From assembly GCA_023055505.1 (NCBI GenBank), contig JALIRH010000044.1, positions 2,976,001 through 3,040,000 of the forward strand: DNA of 64,000 nucleotides. The letters are read 5' to 3'. The DNA is from Callipepla californica brunnescens (Eukaryota > Chordata > Aves > Galliformes > Odontophoridae). Positions 1 to 13,316 of the stretch are shown one piece after another. A model generated the notes under the pieces. The model was not told the DNA's origin. It did no database searches and was given only the letters and a program-made list of their open reading frames with translations. Numbering within the stretch: the first letter of the stretch is position 1; each line of letters begins with the position of its first letter. Made by a program: the position numbers and the translations under genes.

Positions 1-534
1 ATCCAGTGAAGCTACTTGCCTTGCCTGTTATCACAGAGGAAAGTGACCAAACACAGAGCAGAGTGGGGATCTTCCAAGCCCTGAGCTAAATGACTTAATG
101 TAGGATTATTCTACAGGGTGACAAGAGACCATGCACAGGATGCTTTGAACTTAACCCTATTATTTAAAAGCGATTCTGTTGTTTTTCTTGTTGGCTATCA
201 CATGGGTTTTGGAAAGTGTCTGAGAAATCTTTGGAATACTTCTCAGGGCTTGGGTATTTCCTGGGAAGAAGTGCTGCCCCTCACTCATCCACTCCTAGGA
301 CTTGGATGTGGCTCATGGTCTTTTGGGAATGGCAGGTAAACCAGTATGTCTCCAGACACATCCCTGCATCAGTAGAGATGGCAAAATAAACTTCTAATAC
401 CTGTCTGCAAGGAACTCTCTGTGCCTTTTACGCTTAATAATATTAGGTTCAGGTGAAACATAATCTCAGATGATTGTCTCCTTTCTATAGCAGTCGAAAT
501 CATGTGTTCTTAGTTTTCCTAGGACCCAAGGAGG

Positions 535-2030
535 AGTTCTCAGGAAAACTGTATTGCCTTACCTGGTTGTATTTCTTCATATTTTCCTTCGAGCCATAGT
601 CATGAGCTTGGAATCGGTCTGCATATAATACCTGTAGGTATTTTAACAAGGACAGAAAATGAAAGTGTTAAGAGACAGAACAGAGTGCTGATGGTATGTT
701 TCTCCCTGTGATCAAATGCGAGGATCAAACAGTGGACTGTGAGCTCCTCTTGGCCCTTCCTCCAGTTGCTGGCTTCCCCAGGTGATGAGGAAGGGCTATA
801 GGGTGAGTGGCATTGCTGCCTTTGTCCTTGCTAACACTCTGCCCTGATCCTCAGCTGCCACCACTGGTATATTTATTTCAGTATCCAGTTAGTTGTGACT
901 ATGTTGAGTTTTCACACTGGAAAGAGGACCTGTGTAGAATCTGTCAGGGCTGACATTGGTGGTCTAGCATAATGTATGATATCTCCTCACATGACACATC
1001 ACAAGGAAACACAGTTTGTGTGTCAGTGGTGTCTGATCTGCTCACAGCAGCGGTGACCTTTCCAGGCACACTGTAATCCTTACAAGAGTTCAGCTACTGT
1101 AGGTGGACTGTAATTAGCTTGCCACTTAGCAGTAGTCTTCTTGAATCTGCTTTGTTACAGAAAGTAAATAAATTGAATCTGTCTTGTTCAAACCTGATTA
1201 GTAATATGATTTCTGAGTGATTTTGTAGAATGAAAGGTGAGAGGCCTTTATGGAACTCATCCTGAGTTATTCCTATGTGGGTTGAGCGCAAGGTTTGAAT
1301 AATTGAGGATGCCATAGAAATGTGCAACCTTGCTTTTCTTTGCTGAATCTGGGTGCTGAAGGTCCGGATGCTGGAAATTTTAACACTTTATCTAGTGCTG
1401 GCATCAATAGTAACAGTGCTGTGCACGTGCAGTGCTACGCTTGTGAGCTGGCACTCTCATGCCATGGTCTGGTTCAGAACAGGTCCTAGAGCATGGTGCC
1501 AGCTGAAGAGGCTGTTCCCTGCTGCAGTTAGCCCTCTGGGAGAGAGCTCTAACCTGGATCACATCTTTGTTCTGGCTCATTCCCTGGCTGCTCAGGTTTC
1601 CACTGTCCTCCTCCTGCCTGCCAAGTGCCTAGGCTGTGCTTGAGTGCTCTTCTGCAGCTTTCAAGGCAAAAACAAAGCTGAAGGCTGGGAGCCACTGGAG
1701 TCCAACTGCAGAGAGGCCGATGAGCCTTGGGGAGACCTTAGTGCTTGAATACCAAAGGGAAATTTGGGTAATGATCTGGGAAGCAGTGCTTCCCCAGCGG
1801 CAGCTGCTTAGGGCACTGTGTGAGAAGCTGTGGTGGGAGTTTCCCAGACCCAATGCCTCTGGACTTCCCATGGTCTGTCATTTGCATAAGAAGCCATAGG
1901 AAGAGGTTATATTTCAGTACACAGTTATACCTGATGCCAATGAATAATATTCTGTACCGAAGTTCCAGCTGGGTAATGTCCTATGTATACATCTATTCGA
2001 CTCTGGAAGAAAAACAGAAGTGTTAGAAAT
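535..2030. repeat. Near-identical tract shared with 27805-29300 (lipase A copy)
   Basis: This stretch holds exon 9, intron 8 and exon 8 of lipase A. It matches the same part of lipase B almost base for base: I counted roughly 14 differences over about 1250 bases of intron. Similarity falls sharply just beyond exon 8 and left of exon 9. A tract more alike than its flanking exons is best explained by recent gene conversion. Boundaries are approximate. Confidence 0.85.
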
Positions 2031-5000
2031 GCATATATTTGACGGTAAGCTCACAGATAATGTGTTTATACAGTAGGAATTAGTATGTAGACTTTTATCC
2101 TTATGAAAGTGTAATTCCTACATTAGAGCTTAGTCACATGGAAAACTGCATTTAAGGAGTAAGCATGGATTTTTCTTTTCCCGGTTTTTACAGTTTGCAT
2201 GATGCTCATAAGTAGAGTGCTGCTTAATCATTAGAGGAAGAAGGTTATTAATAGACTACCTGTATGAACATAATGAGATTACATGTGTAAGAGCTTTTTA
2301 TGAGAGGACTTGTTAAATAACGAGTGTGAGAGAGCAAGAGACAATGACTAGAGAGATGCCAAAGGTCTTCTAAAACAAAATGAAACAGTAAAGCTGCTGT
2401 CTTTTCTTTCTTGTGTGAATTGAATGCCAGATGGCTGATTTCATCATCAGCAGAGCTCCTAGTTTGCATTATTTGAAAAATGCAACATATTTCTTTATGT
2501 TCCTGGCAACTGTATATAGATGCAGGGCAGAAAAATCACTTTCCTTCAAAACGACTTCTGCTTTACTTGCATTAAGGTGTTCTTGGAAATGCTTACCACA
2601 TTCAGGTTTTGCGTTCTACCCCCGGCTATGGAGTAGAGGATACTGGCACAAACTTTTCTCAGAGGTGTGCACAGCTGTATTGCAAATCTTCTCAGCAGTT
2701 CATTCTGGTGAAGAGCTCCTTTGTGACCAAGGACTAACTGAGGGGCAGAAGAGTGGAAAACGTTTTCTTGTTGCAAGAGAATATAATGCAGAAAATTGTC
2801 ACTCCCTCTTCTGTAGTAATATAGCCTCTTAACTAAGATAGCTCAAACTGTTTGTTCTTCCATTGACCTTTAAAGTGCATTTTTCCCAGAATACACCACA
2901 CATTCTTCCTGCTTCTGTACTGGACATGTGTCCTGGAGGTTGTTATCCATCTGTTTTATAGCATGCAGACTAAAGTGAGAAAGGCCTATTGATTTCAGTC
3001 ACTGTTGCAGAGTATAGGGAGAACCCTCTTTGCCCTAAAACTTCTTTCAGACAAGTGTACAAAACTGTTTTGATGCTTAGCAAAGAGTCAAATGGGAGGG
3101 TGTAGAACTGGGCACTGTATTGTCATATAATTGGCACAACTTGGGCATAAAGAGCATGTACTTTTGCATTTTGACCTACAGGAGATTTCTACCATTCTGA
3201 GAAAATTCTGTTAATTGGCAAATTATGGTATGAAGTAGATGTAACTCTTTAAATTTCCTATATCATTTTATAAGTATATTTCACTAGCATGAAGCAACAG
3301 TAAGTCTAATGAATTCAAGTTGTAAAATACTTGTAGTTTTCTACTAATGCTTAAGGCTCAAGTTAGTAGAGTATGTAGACAACTTTTCTTTATGGTGTTT
3401 GTGAGTTTCATTCAAAAATACTGGATTTTAACAAACAATAATACAATATCCAGATTTTCCTGAAGAAATTCCAAAAAGTTATTTCAACAAGATTTGTAAT
3501 TTAGTTCTGTGGTAAGTCTGAAGCCTACCAGCTCTAGTAACAGTTTGATACCCTGAATTCAATTTTAACTCATCACCCTCTTAAAAATCAGTCTAGACTG
3601 AGTGAATTCAGTACAGACATTACTGGCATTTAAGTCCTTCAGTAGGAGGAATGACATACCTTGATCACTGACTGAGGAAGACGTGCAAATGTTGTGAAAG
3701 AACTGGTAGCATGTGTGATAGTGAGAACTGGTCCTAAAGCAAATAACATTTTCACCCTTTGTGCTAACTCTGGGTAAGTAGAAAATGCTACAAAGCCTGA
3801 AAAGACAGAAATCAAGTTAGTGATGAGATCTTCCACAGACGAAATACATAAAAAGCATAGATGGCAAACAAGAAACGAGACTATAGTGATAGCCTCTTTC
3901 CTTACCTAAGAAAAGTTTTTGATTCCTTTTGAATCTGTTTGAGAGATATTTCTAAGGATACATCTTCATTAGATCATGTCCGAACTGACTTTCTCAGAAC
4001 TGACAAGCTTTGTTAAGCCAGTTTTTTGAGAGGTGATGCATCCATCCGATTTCTGGAACTCAGGTTCTCTTAAAGTTCCTTGAACTCTAACAAAATAATG
4101 ATTTTTTTGGCTTGTAGTCTGTAAAAGACTATGCTTATGATGGCATGCCATAATGTAATAAATATATGAAGGCTGAGACATTAAGAGTACCAATTTTGAC
4201 TTGTAACATGCAAACTCAGGTGAGCATGTATGCAGACACACAAAGAAACAGTATAAGAAAGGAAGAAAGAAATGGAAAGCAAAAGGCTATGTCCCATCCC
4301 GTTTTCTGAACGTGTCCAAATTTCTCCTCTGACAGATTTGGTGACAAGTTTAGCTGGTTGCCTTAAACAGAGGTACCTATAGACAAGGGCAGAGATGTCT
4401 TGGCCTCAGAGATTTGTTCTGCCCAAAGACAATTAGAATGCTCTTATAAGAGGAAAGAAAAATAATATTCTAGTAACAAAGCTACCTTCAACTTCCTCCC
4501 GATGTCTCCTCAGTGGTTTAAAAGTAGTAGTGTGGTGAATTATAGCCATAGATAAACTATGCCTTAAATAAAATGTCTGGTATTAAGTTATGAGACTTGG
4601 TAATATTTAAGTTCTGCTTTTCTCTGCTTTTCTTTTCAAAGTGTTTTATGGACCATTGTTTTTCACATTTACATCTAATCCATGAGGATTGGATATATGG
4701 ATCTTAAAAACTGAGATTAATAACAGCTCCTTGTTTCTGATGCTTCATGAAAAACATCCATTTGCTGGAAGACTCTGAAAAAAGTTAACAATGAATGGCT
4801 AGAGAGTGTAAGAAGAAGGGATACTTAGCAAACTATAGTACAATGTGCCTGGTAAACAATAGCTTTTATGTATCAGTAGTCCTTAGTTACAGAACTTAAA
4901 AGTGTTTCTAGATCCTCTTTTACTTGCTTGTTTCAGGTAGAACAGTTGGCAGGAAACTTTCCCATATTTTTCAGTGTCACGTTAGAAAGTGCTTCTCCCT

Positions 5001-8000
5001 TGAGTAACTCTTTATAAGAAAGATAACTGACAGATAGAGACATGTTTCGGTTAGGTAATGATGATAACTATTTCATAGCCAGGCAATCCTAATGTTACCT
5101 GCAGTTGAACCTTCTGAGTGACCAACATAATATACACTCTTCTGTCCAGTTTTATTCATGATGAAGTACAGCTCAGCTGGGAGATCATATTTACCTATCT
5201 CATCGAAGCTACAGGGGAAAAAAACAAAAGCTGACATAGTGGAAGGTTGTTTATCACAGTGTGAATTGCTGAACATCCGTTTTCCTTAGCACTGAGCAGC
5301 ACCCATTCAAAGATGAGGATGTACAATTAGTTTGCATTCTTTTCTGTGAGTAGGGGCAGAGGACAAAAGGATGCAATTATACTGACAGGTTGCCTGATTG
5401 ATGCCTTGCTCTCTCTCTCTCCCTCCTGCACAGGCAACCATTCTGTCTGTTAGCTGAGGCTCTTGTGGAAATGGATTGAATACTTTCACTAGCAGGGGTA
5501 ACTGTAGTGGAGATGCTGAGTCACATCTTGAACCAGTGATTGAGTACCTGGTAGGAAGGCAGGGCTTTCCCAGGGGAGCTCAGATGCAAGCAGTGTACCT
5601 GAGCAATCTTCCCAGACCTCATTTCAGGGTTGGGAACAGAGGTGAGGTCACCTTATCTGGAGATCCCTGCCTTTCTGGGTACCTTACAGGCCTCCTGAAG
5701 GGTAAATAGTTTCTTTTTTCATATTTCTGCACCTGCTGCACTTACATCTAAGCATATCCTCGCTTGTTGTAGCCTAAGACCCTGCTGCTCTGCTACCTTG
5801 TTATGATTTCTATTGTGTTTCAGTGATGAAACACATTTATCTCTCAGTTAACATCAGTTCCCATTGATCAGATTTTAGTGCTTAGCTGATCGTTGTTCTC
5901 TCCTGTCTGCACTTAGGGATAAAGACATCAAGCGTGATACCTCAAGGTAACAGATGCCTCCTGGTTCTGGAAATGTTTTCCCAAAAGGAACCAGCACTGC
6001 ATACATACAAAGATGGTGGAGTGCCTGTATGCGTCCAGCTTTGCTTTTTTGTTTGCTGATTCTATAAAGGACAGTCCTGGTCACCCAGCCAGATCCATTC
6101 TCTGATTTCCCTGGCATTCCCAGAAGTGTACACACCTAGAAAGAATTGATCTGGTGCCCTTAGATGTTGTGTGACCCATTTTAAGTCAGATTACATTAAA
6201 ACATTAGAGTAAAGATCCTGCATCTCAGTACTAGCTCCTGAAAGCTGCTAGTCCACGGGAACTGCCCTTTTTAGGTAGTCTTTCTCCACAGAGTACCTGA
6301 ACTGCCAGAACTCTTTCTGGCAGGTTTTAAGAGTCTTATGTTTTGCAGACCAGGTGTTTCCTCGGCTGTTTCCCAGCCAAACATCATAGCCAGCATCTGC
6401 AAGGATGAAGCCTAGGCTGTTGTTGGGCAGGTTAGAAATCCAGTAAGTGCAGTCTGAAAAAATACCATGGTGCAGCAAAACTGCTGGCTTCTGTCCTGAA
6501 AAAGAGGAGTGGTGTTTTTTAATACCATAGCAATAAATAATCAGTACTTAAAACAGGGTATAGAGTATGATTTTCCAGAAAGTTTTTTTAGCTATTCCTT
6601 CAAGAAATTGATAGATTTTGCCTACGCATTTTGGGGTAAGATGCCTGGAGGACTTGGCTCCAGCATAACTATTTTATGTCAAGACTAGTAAGTAAATGGT
6701 ACGTTCAGGTGATCTGTGCCTACAACAGTTTTCACAAAACAAAAACCCAACAACCTACAGATCTCTCAGTTTCTAGAAGTGAAAGATTAAAGACAAAATA
6801 GCATGTTGAGACAACGAAAGATGAGCAGGAAACAGAACAGCACTGTCCAGTATTTGTGGCCTTGAAATCCAGGTACAGATTTTCATTATATTAAGTAAAC
6901 TTGAAAAACTGTTTCTTACCACACATTGGTGATATGATTTCTCACCAACAGAATGTTATAGAACATTCATTCACCTTCTTGGCAGTAGGTTAGCTGTCCT
7001 TCATAAGGCAGAGTATCTTTATTTCAATGTCAAAACAGTTTTTTGTCTTGAACGTTTTCCATAATTATGTTAAATGAAAGTTTATCTAAATTGCTTAAGA
7101 AGATATTGGCAAGAATTTTTTTCCAGACCACCAACAGTTGTACCAAATGTAAAAGTCAAGAAAGGAGATCATGGAAAAAAAGAAGTCACAGCAGTTTGAA
7201 ATCTGAATATAGATTATGAAGACAGGGATGTGGCCTGAATTCTAAGTTGAACTAGCTAGTTTTGCTAAGACGGAAAGGTGTAGAACATATGCAAGCATGA
7301 AACATGGGGTACCTATCTTGCAGATGAATTACAGACTTCCCTTACGTGCTGTGACTGCCGCACCTGTATTTTGCATGTTCCTCCCATTGGGAATCCTGAA
7401 AACACTGAGTATGTATCCATCCTCTGTACTGACTTCATACTGTTCACTGGGGTATCCATGATATCTGATAATTTCAGTCTGTGTGAAGCCAAGGAGAACT
7501 TGTTAGTATGCATTTACTCTGTAGAGATCAGTGGAGACTGAAGTCTGCTTCTCACCAGGGATATTCGGCTAGCCAAGAATGTGATAGAAAGATGTGTGTG
7601 GTACTGTGCTACTGACTTATTCTCTTCTGTGTGTTGTACTGTTGGGAAGGGACCCTGCAGAGATTCCTGTGGGTCACCACAGCTCTGCCCATCTCTCTTT
7701 CTTGGGGATGGGAAGCTACGTGTGGGGATGTAGTCATGAAGTGGAGACTGAAGGTTTCCAACAACAGTGAGAGCAGTGGAGCCTCTCAAATTGAAATACC
7801 AAGGGCTGTGGTTGCCTGGACAGGAGCACATAACTGTACTTGGAGCATTCCTGACAAGCCACACTTTTGTTTAGGTTTTGTCTAGCTAGTGATTACTGTG
7901 GCAGTGGTACCTGTCCGCTCAAGGTTACAACAATAGCATGATGATAAACATCACCTGTGCTGGAAATAAGACTGTTGAACTCTAGAGCTGAACAGAACAA

Positions 8001-9662
8001 ATGTGGGGCTGTTCCATAACAGTAGTGCAAGGTCCATGGCTACAGGAATTGTGGCCAAAAATTAAATGTTATGGGTCTTGTAGAAAGATACCTCAAAAGT
8101 TTGCTTCTCATCTGCTTAGGGGGCTGTAATCTGGTATTTGTCCCTGTGTGGGACAAAACAGAGCTATACTGGGTGACTATGCTGCTTGCCTAAGTGGAGT
8201 ACTGCATTGGGTTGTCCCTTGGGTCGCACCGGGCCCAGAGCAACAATGAAAGAATTGTGTTTCAGCAGGGCCTCATCCTTGAGCATGGCTGCATGAAGCA
8301 GAGACAGAGGAAGCAGGCAGGTAGCATTTGGCTGTGTTCAGCATTTAATGCATGACAATACTGGATCCTACATACTACAATCCATACTAGACCCACATGT
8401 CTGAAAATGAAGACAACAGATACCATGCTTGCTGGGAAGTGTGGTTGCTGGGGAGGAGAACATGAAATGTCAGATTTCCCTGTGTTAAGGTGCTGTCTCC
8501 TGAAGGGAGGCTGCCTTAGCTCCCACAGCAAATGCAACAGAGATTGTAGTGTTATGCTGATGGTACCACTGCAGAGAGTAAACACGCAGCACTATTTGTA
8601 TAACATTGTGCCAAAGCATGTCTTTGGTCCGTAGTGAGTCCTTTCCTGCCAAAATGTGGTTAGGTAAGCCGTGTAGGGTGGAGCTCTTATTACAAAGTAC
8701 CACCTGTTTTTACAGTCTTTCCAGATCTAGTGAATCAGAGTAAGGGGGTTTGAATTACTTAGTGTTGTGAGAATCTACTGCTTGGAGGGATTCAACCTCC
8801 CTTGCCACTGTACTGAGCAAACAAGTCGTTACAGAAGAGAAGGACTTCTCATTTTCTGAGACTAGAAACTAGCATTTGCCTCCACTTCTCTCTAGCAGCT
8901 CAGACTGTTTGGACAGGATGTCAAGGTTTCTTTTAAGTGGGTTCTCCCTACCACTGTGCTGGAAGGACCTTTGACTTCCTGCTAAGATTCCACTCTTTCC
9001 CTCTTTGTGCTTTAGCTGGAAACATCAAAATGTGTTGAGAGAAGTAACTGTGCAAGCAAGAGTCACAGTTATAAGCTGTGTATTTGTCATGCGTCTGTTA
9101 GGGTTCACCATAAACGCAGCCAGAAAAAGTCCATTGATCAGGCTGAAATTGTGTATTGTGTGCACCACCAACAGTCACAGCTGCTGGGGTTATAATGCAG
9201 CAGCCTGGATCTCCAGTGCCCTCCAGCAGCTTCTGGGGAGTTGCTGGACCTTGAAGCCAAGAGCAGGAGCCAGCACGCTCCATCCCAGTGCTGTATCAGT
9301 GTCCTGGAGCAATGCACACAAATCACATCTGTTTCCACTGCATGCAGAGCTGGCCCTCAATGCAGTCCTGACTAATACAGTGGTTTTGGAAAAGGCAGGT
9401 TGGGAAAATGGGCAACAGGGAGCAGACCCTTCTTTAACCCTCCTTGCGTGGACTTCTAGAGACTGTACAGTGGTATTGGTGTTGTGAAAGACAATTTAAG
9501 AAGGTATGCAGAGAAAATAACACAACTTACAACATTCATGAGGTCTTCAGGGTTGCGTTGCTTTCTGTGCAGTCCTTCCTCTGATTTCAGAGTGTAGGGT
9601 GCTGTGAAGCCTCCTGAGAAGTTGATGGCCTGAGAGCACAGCAGCATGAGGAGACACCACAT
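563..9662 (-). CDS. Acid lipase family gene A (LIPM-like), partial at the left edge
   Basis: Predicted secreted or lysosomal alpha/beta-hydrolase that cleaves acyl esters of neutral lipids (LIPA/LIPF/LIPM family). Coding exons in transcript order: 9531-9662, 7364-7478, 6297-6495, 5099-5208, 3660-3796, 2597-2737, 1931-2002, 563-631. Lengths are 132, 115, 199, 110, 137, 141, 72 and 69 nt, in continuous phase with GT-AG ends, matching the family exon pattern. Together they give 325 codons; the last exon (catalytic Asp and His) should lie left of base 1. The ATG at 9660-9662 opens a signal peptide ([12 protein letters not shown]). An acceptor seven bases upstream of the ATG implies a 5' non-coding exon. 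HHG near residues 91-93 fits the oxyanion region. The nucleophile motif is GHSEG (Ser near 180), where GHSQG or GYSQG is usual. [16 protein letters not shown] is the family signature, and NNSLGF points to LIPM. Family certain; exact orthology is inference. Confidence 0.9.
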
Positions 9663-9720
9663 CTTGGGGCTGTGTGAAAGAGCAGATGCAGTGTGCTTGC
9701 TTTAGGAAGAGAGAGCTGCA
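9005..9720. repeat. Second well-conserved paralogous block (lipase A exon 2 and intron 2 flank)
   Basis: Includes lipase A exon 2 and about 500 bases of intron 2. It matches 35577-36330 in lipase B at about 94% by eye. Neighbouring intron 2 sequence (for example near 8440-8580 against 34510-34650) is nearer 78%, so similarity is uneven along the duplicated gene. Confidence 0.75.
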
Positions 9721-11339
9721 GAACTCCATGGGGAGCCCTGAGTCTGGAGTCTGTTGTAGGATGCCCCAGGTGTGCTTCCTAAGGGGCTGACAAGAAATAC
9801 ATACCTGCCTGAGGTGGGACCGTCTACAGTTAATGTCATATAACAGTGGAATGAGTCAAGGGCTTCAGGGGGATGTGGAACAGGCCTAGGGGGTTGTTCT
9901 TACTGAGTAACAGTGCTAATTGGTGCCAGGAGTTCCTTCCTTTCTTTCACATATGGTCCTACCTACTCTAAATGTGTGTCTTGACCACCTGGAGGTTAAG
10001 ACAGTGCCTTCTCTTATTTGTTTTCCTTTAGGGGTTGATGTGAGTCAGCCTATTTGCTGAATAGAAATTGCAGAGTGGAATCTACCTAGTTAGTGCCTTG
10101 CTGTTTGGAACACGGGAGAAAGCCAGCTGTCACATACTGATTTTAGCCACAGCTGCCTTTGTAATCAGCATAGAGGAACCAGCATAGTAGTTGTAAAAAC
10201 GGAGTATACTGTCTGTCATAAGGTGAAGAAGACTTTCAGGATTCGGAGAGCCAAGAAAGGGTAACCAAGAAATTTGTTCTCTCTAAAGTTCTTCATGAGG
10301 GAGTGAGTTTTCATTTATTTTAATTTTTAATTAAATCTTTCATACCCCTTGAGTCACTAGAACAATTAAATTAAATGGGGAATACCCTCAATTTTAAGAT
10401 TACTAAATGAATTTACTCTGGCGCATTTACTTTGCAGTAGCCAAGCTGTAACATTTTTCATTGACTATTCACTTTTTTTGTCCATTCTACAGTTTAACTA
10501 CTCTGTAAAGCAAAATGATTGTCCTTTTCAGGCATACTTTTCCGTACCTACTGTATTGTCACCAGGCTTAGCTAGCATGCTTTAAAGCACTTTAAGATTA
10601 ATGCCTTCTAAATCAGATAAAGTTTGCCAATTAGTGCGTGCCAAGACTTGGAGTTCCTCATTAATTTCAGAGGTGAAGTTTTGACTGTGTGAGCTTTGAA
10701 CTACTATCTACTCATTCTGTGTTAAAAGACAGTATAAAAGGAAACATTTACCTGAAGCAAAAGGGAACTAACTAACAGAAATATTTCATTAAAAAATTGA
10801 AGAAGCGACCACTTGAAAGGCATTCAAAAAGCCATTCAAAAGTTCTGGAGACTTTTTGATATTTAATGAAAGTAATCTTCAAACTTTCTAGAAATTTATC
10901 AGCATGCTCTTGAGAGAGTCATGTTTGTTTGTTTTTTCTCATACAACAGTAAGCGGGACTAAAAGCCACTCAATCAGTTAATGTAACTAGCAGGTATGTG
11001 AATCTCCTGGTTAACTTATGAGGAAAAATTAAATGGAATTGAAACTGTGAGAGCGAAGGAGCACTTTGTGTGAGCTTTTTCTATATTGGCATTTTCAGTC
11101 AACCACAACAATGGTCTCAGGATATAAACGTAAGCACAACATGATGAAAATGTCAGTTACTCCTTGGTCAAAGACTTCTTCCTGTCATCAAGTTTGGCAA
11201 ACGTGTGCTTTGAATAGCAACGTGCTTACAGACCAGATAGTGCGCAGAGTGACTTAACAAAACTGAACAAAAAAAGATTATACATCTTACAGAGGCAGAC
11301 AAGAAAGATAACATGAAGACATATGTACAAGCAGCTTAC

Positions 11340-11437
11340 CTCTACTTCGACTGCTTCACTCAAATCTTCTGCTGCAGTCCCTTGTCTGTCTCTGCTAGTA
11401 GTCTGATTCACTGGCAGAAACCTATGCCAATAAAAGG
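11340..11437 (-). other. Probable 5' non-coding exon 1 of lipase A
   Basis: On the minus strand this segment ends in a good donor (GAG|GTAAGC, intron starting at 11339 and running leftward) and holds no ATG useful for the lipase. The equivalent position 5' of lipase B (39031-39125) keeps the same segment with donor GAG|GTAAGT, while surrounding DNA is much less alike. Lipase exon 2 has an acceptor just before its ATG (CAG|CCCCAAG then ATG), so an upstream non-coding exon is needed. The 5' end and promoter are not determined; the right limit is only where similarity (CCTTTTATTGGCATAGG) begins. Confidence 0.6.
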
Positions 11438-13316
11438 AAATCAAAATTCATTTAAGAGCAGCAGTAGGGTGTTGTGTATTCCCTATGTGTATAGGCAAGC
11501 ATATATAATTGCTGATTTGGCGGTACTTATGATAAACAACACCTTTGTATGACATTCTGAAAGACCTAATTGCACCATGGACCAGGAGAGGTTAAGAGAC
11601 ACCTAACCTGTGGTTAGGGTATTTAGCAAGGGCATGGGGGCTCATGTTCCCTGAAGCTATGTTAGGGCTTGCTCTGTACTACTGCCTGTCTTGGGTAGTG
11701 TTCATATTACGGAATGAAGATGAATCCAGCTGTTCTCAAAACTTTCTGACTAAGAATATAGTCTCTGCTACCATGATTTGTGAAGAAGGTACTGTGGTCA
11801 TTGGTTTCACACCTGGCACTTGCTTTCTGAGTTGAACTTGCAGGTTTCTTTACGGAAACTTCTTTTTCATTAGGTAATCTTAGAATGAAAATACAGGTGA
11901 TTTAGAATGTGTATACTTAGCACATATATTCCTAAACCTGTAGATCAGTGAGCAGCGCAATACAGAAAGACCAATTTGCTCTGAATTAGCCTGTGTCTGT
12001 AGAGCTTCCCAAGTTCCAAATGAAGTTTGAAAACATCAGTAAACTCAGTCACAGGATGTTAATGAAATATCTTTTGTCTTTCAGGCCACTTCTATGAATT
12101 CTGTGTAAGATTTCCTACTTGATGAATTAATCGTGTTCAGCCCAAGGGGCTCAGTCCTTACTGAAACTGGCCTCCTGACAACAGCCAGGACAGCTGTGTG
12201 TCCTTAAGCAGCTAAAATAAAAACGAAGTCAAATTCTCCTGCATGAGCACTGGTCCCTTCAGTGAATTAACTGCTAAATATTTTCAGAAGAACTTGAGTT
12301 TTGTCATGGACTGGTGAGGTTTTAGAAGAACACCACATGAAAGTGTTTCTTGCACAGTGATTTCTCTGGAATGCGGATGCTGGTAATGTGCTGGTTCATG
12401 TATGAAAATAAAGTGAAGCAAGTCTGTTGGTAAACATCAGCCTAATACATAATAGTAACCACAGGCACCATTCTGTTTTATAGGTAGTTAGCAGTCTATG
12501 GAATGGACAAAAAAAGGGATTGATCAATGAAAAATGTCACAGTGTGGATACTCTGATATCCTTGCTCATATAGACTTCAGCAAAGCAAGGTCTGCTCTGA
12601 AATAACACAATGTTATATTTTTAATTCAGACTGGAGTAACTTAGAACATTTTACCAACTTCCATCTCACACAAGCAAAGAAGATGTACAATGTTTACATA
12701 ATTTGATACTTATAGTTATTAGGGATCTAGTGAAGAGCAAAAGAAAGGTGGCAAACCCAGGTATTGTCTTTTATCTGTAGCTCAAAAAGAGAGGACTGCA
12801 TGGAAAAGTGACAATGAAAGTAATGCTTACAGAAGGAGCATAGGGAGACATACAGTTGTTTCCTCACACGTGTTGTGATGCTCTCCTTACACAGAGAACA
12901 TATTCAGATGAGATGGTAACTGTTCTTTTTTGAGAACATGGAGCAAACCTTGATGGGTCTGACTTACTGCTGAATGTAGTGTGAAGTATCTAAGTATGTC
13001 TTAACCCACGGCGTCTGTGAATCTCTTTTTGTTACTTTCTGGTAATCCTGTGCCTTTAAACACATCTCTGATGGTCTGTGGGTTTGGAGGTGGAGGACAA
13101 GGGGAATGCATACCTTACAAAAAACTGCTGGAAACATGAGGCAAACAGGACTTCCCTTTTCCGTGGTGTGACAGCACACCAAGGATCTGCAATGAGACCA
13201 GCAGTTACAGTATGAACCAGCAGGCAGTGCCTGAGGTGAGGTCTGGCAGAGGACAGACTGGAGTATTGGGGGATTTAAAGTAGCTATGGGTTGTATGTTT
13301 GTAGGGTGGTGCTGGG

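Noticed and set aside
1353..1899. Overlapping small open frames conserved almost perfectly at 28624-29170
   Set aside because: They lie inside lipase intron 8 in the near-identical tract. Conservation of the whole tract explains their survival, and both strands are equally open. No protein family recognised.
2431..2832. 133-codon plus-strand open frame
   Set aside because: It is the antisense shadow of lipase A exon 7 and flanking intron.
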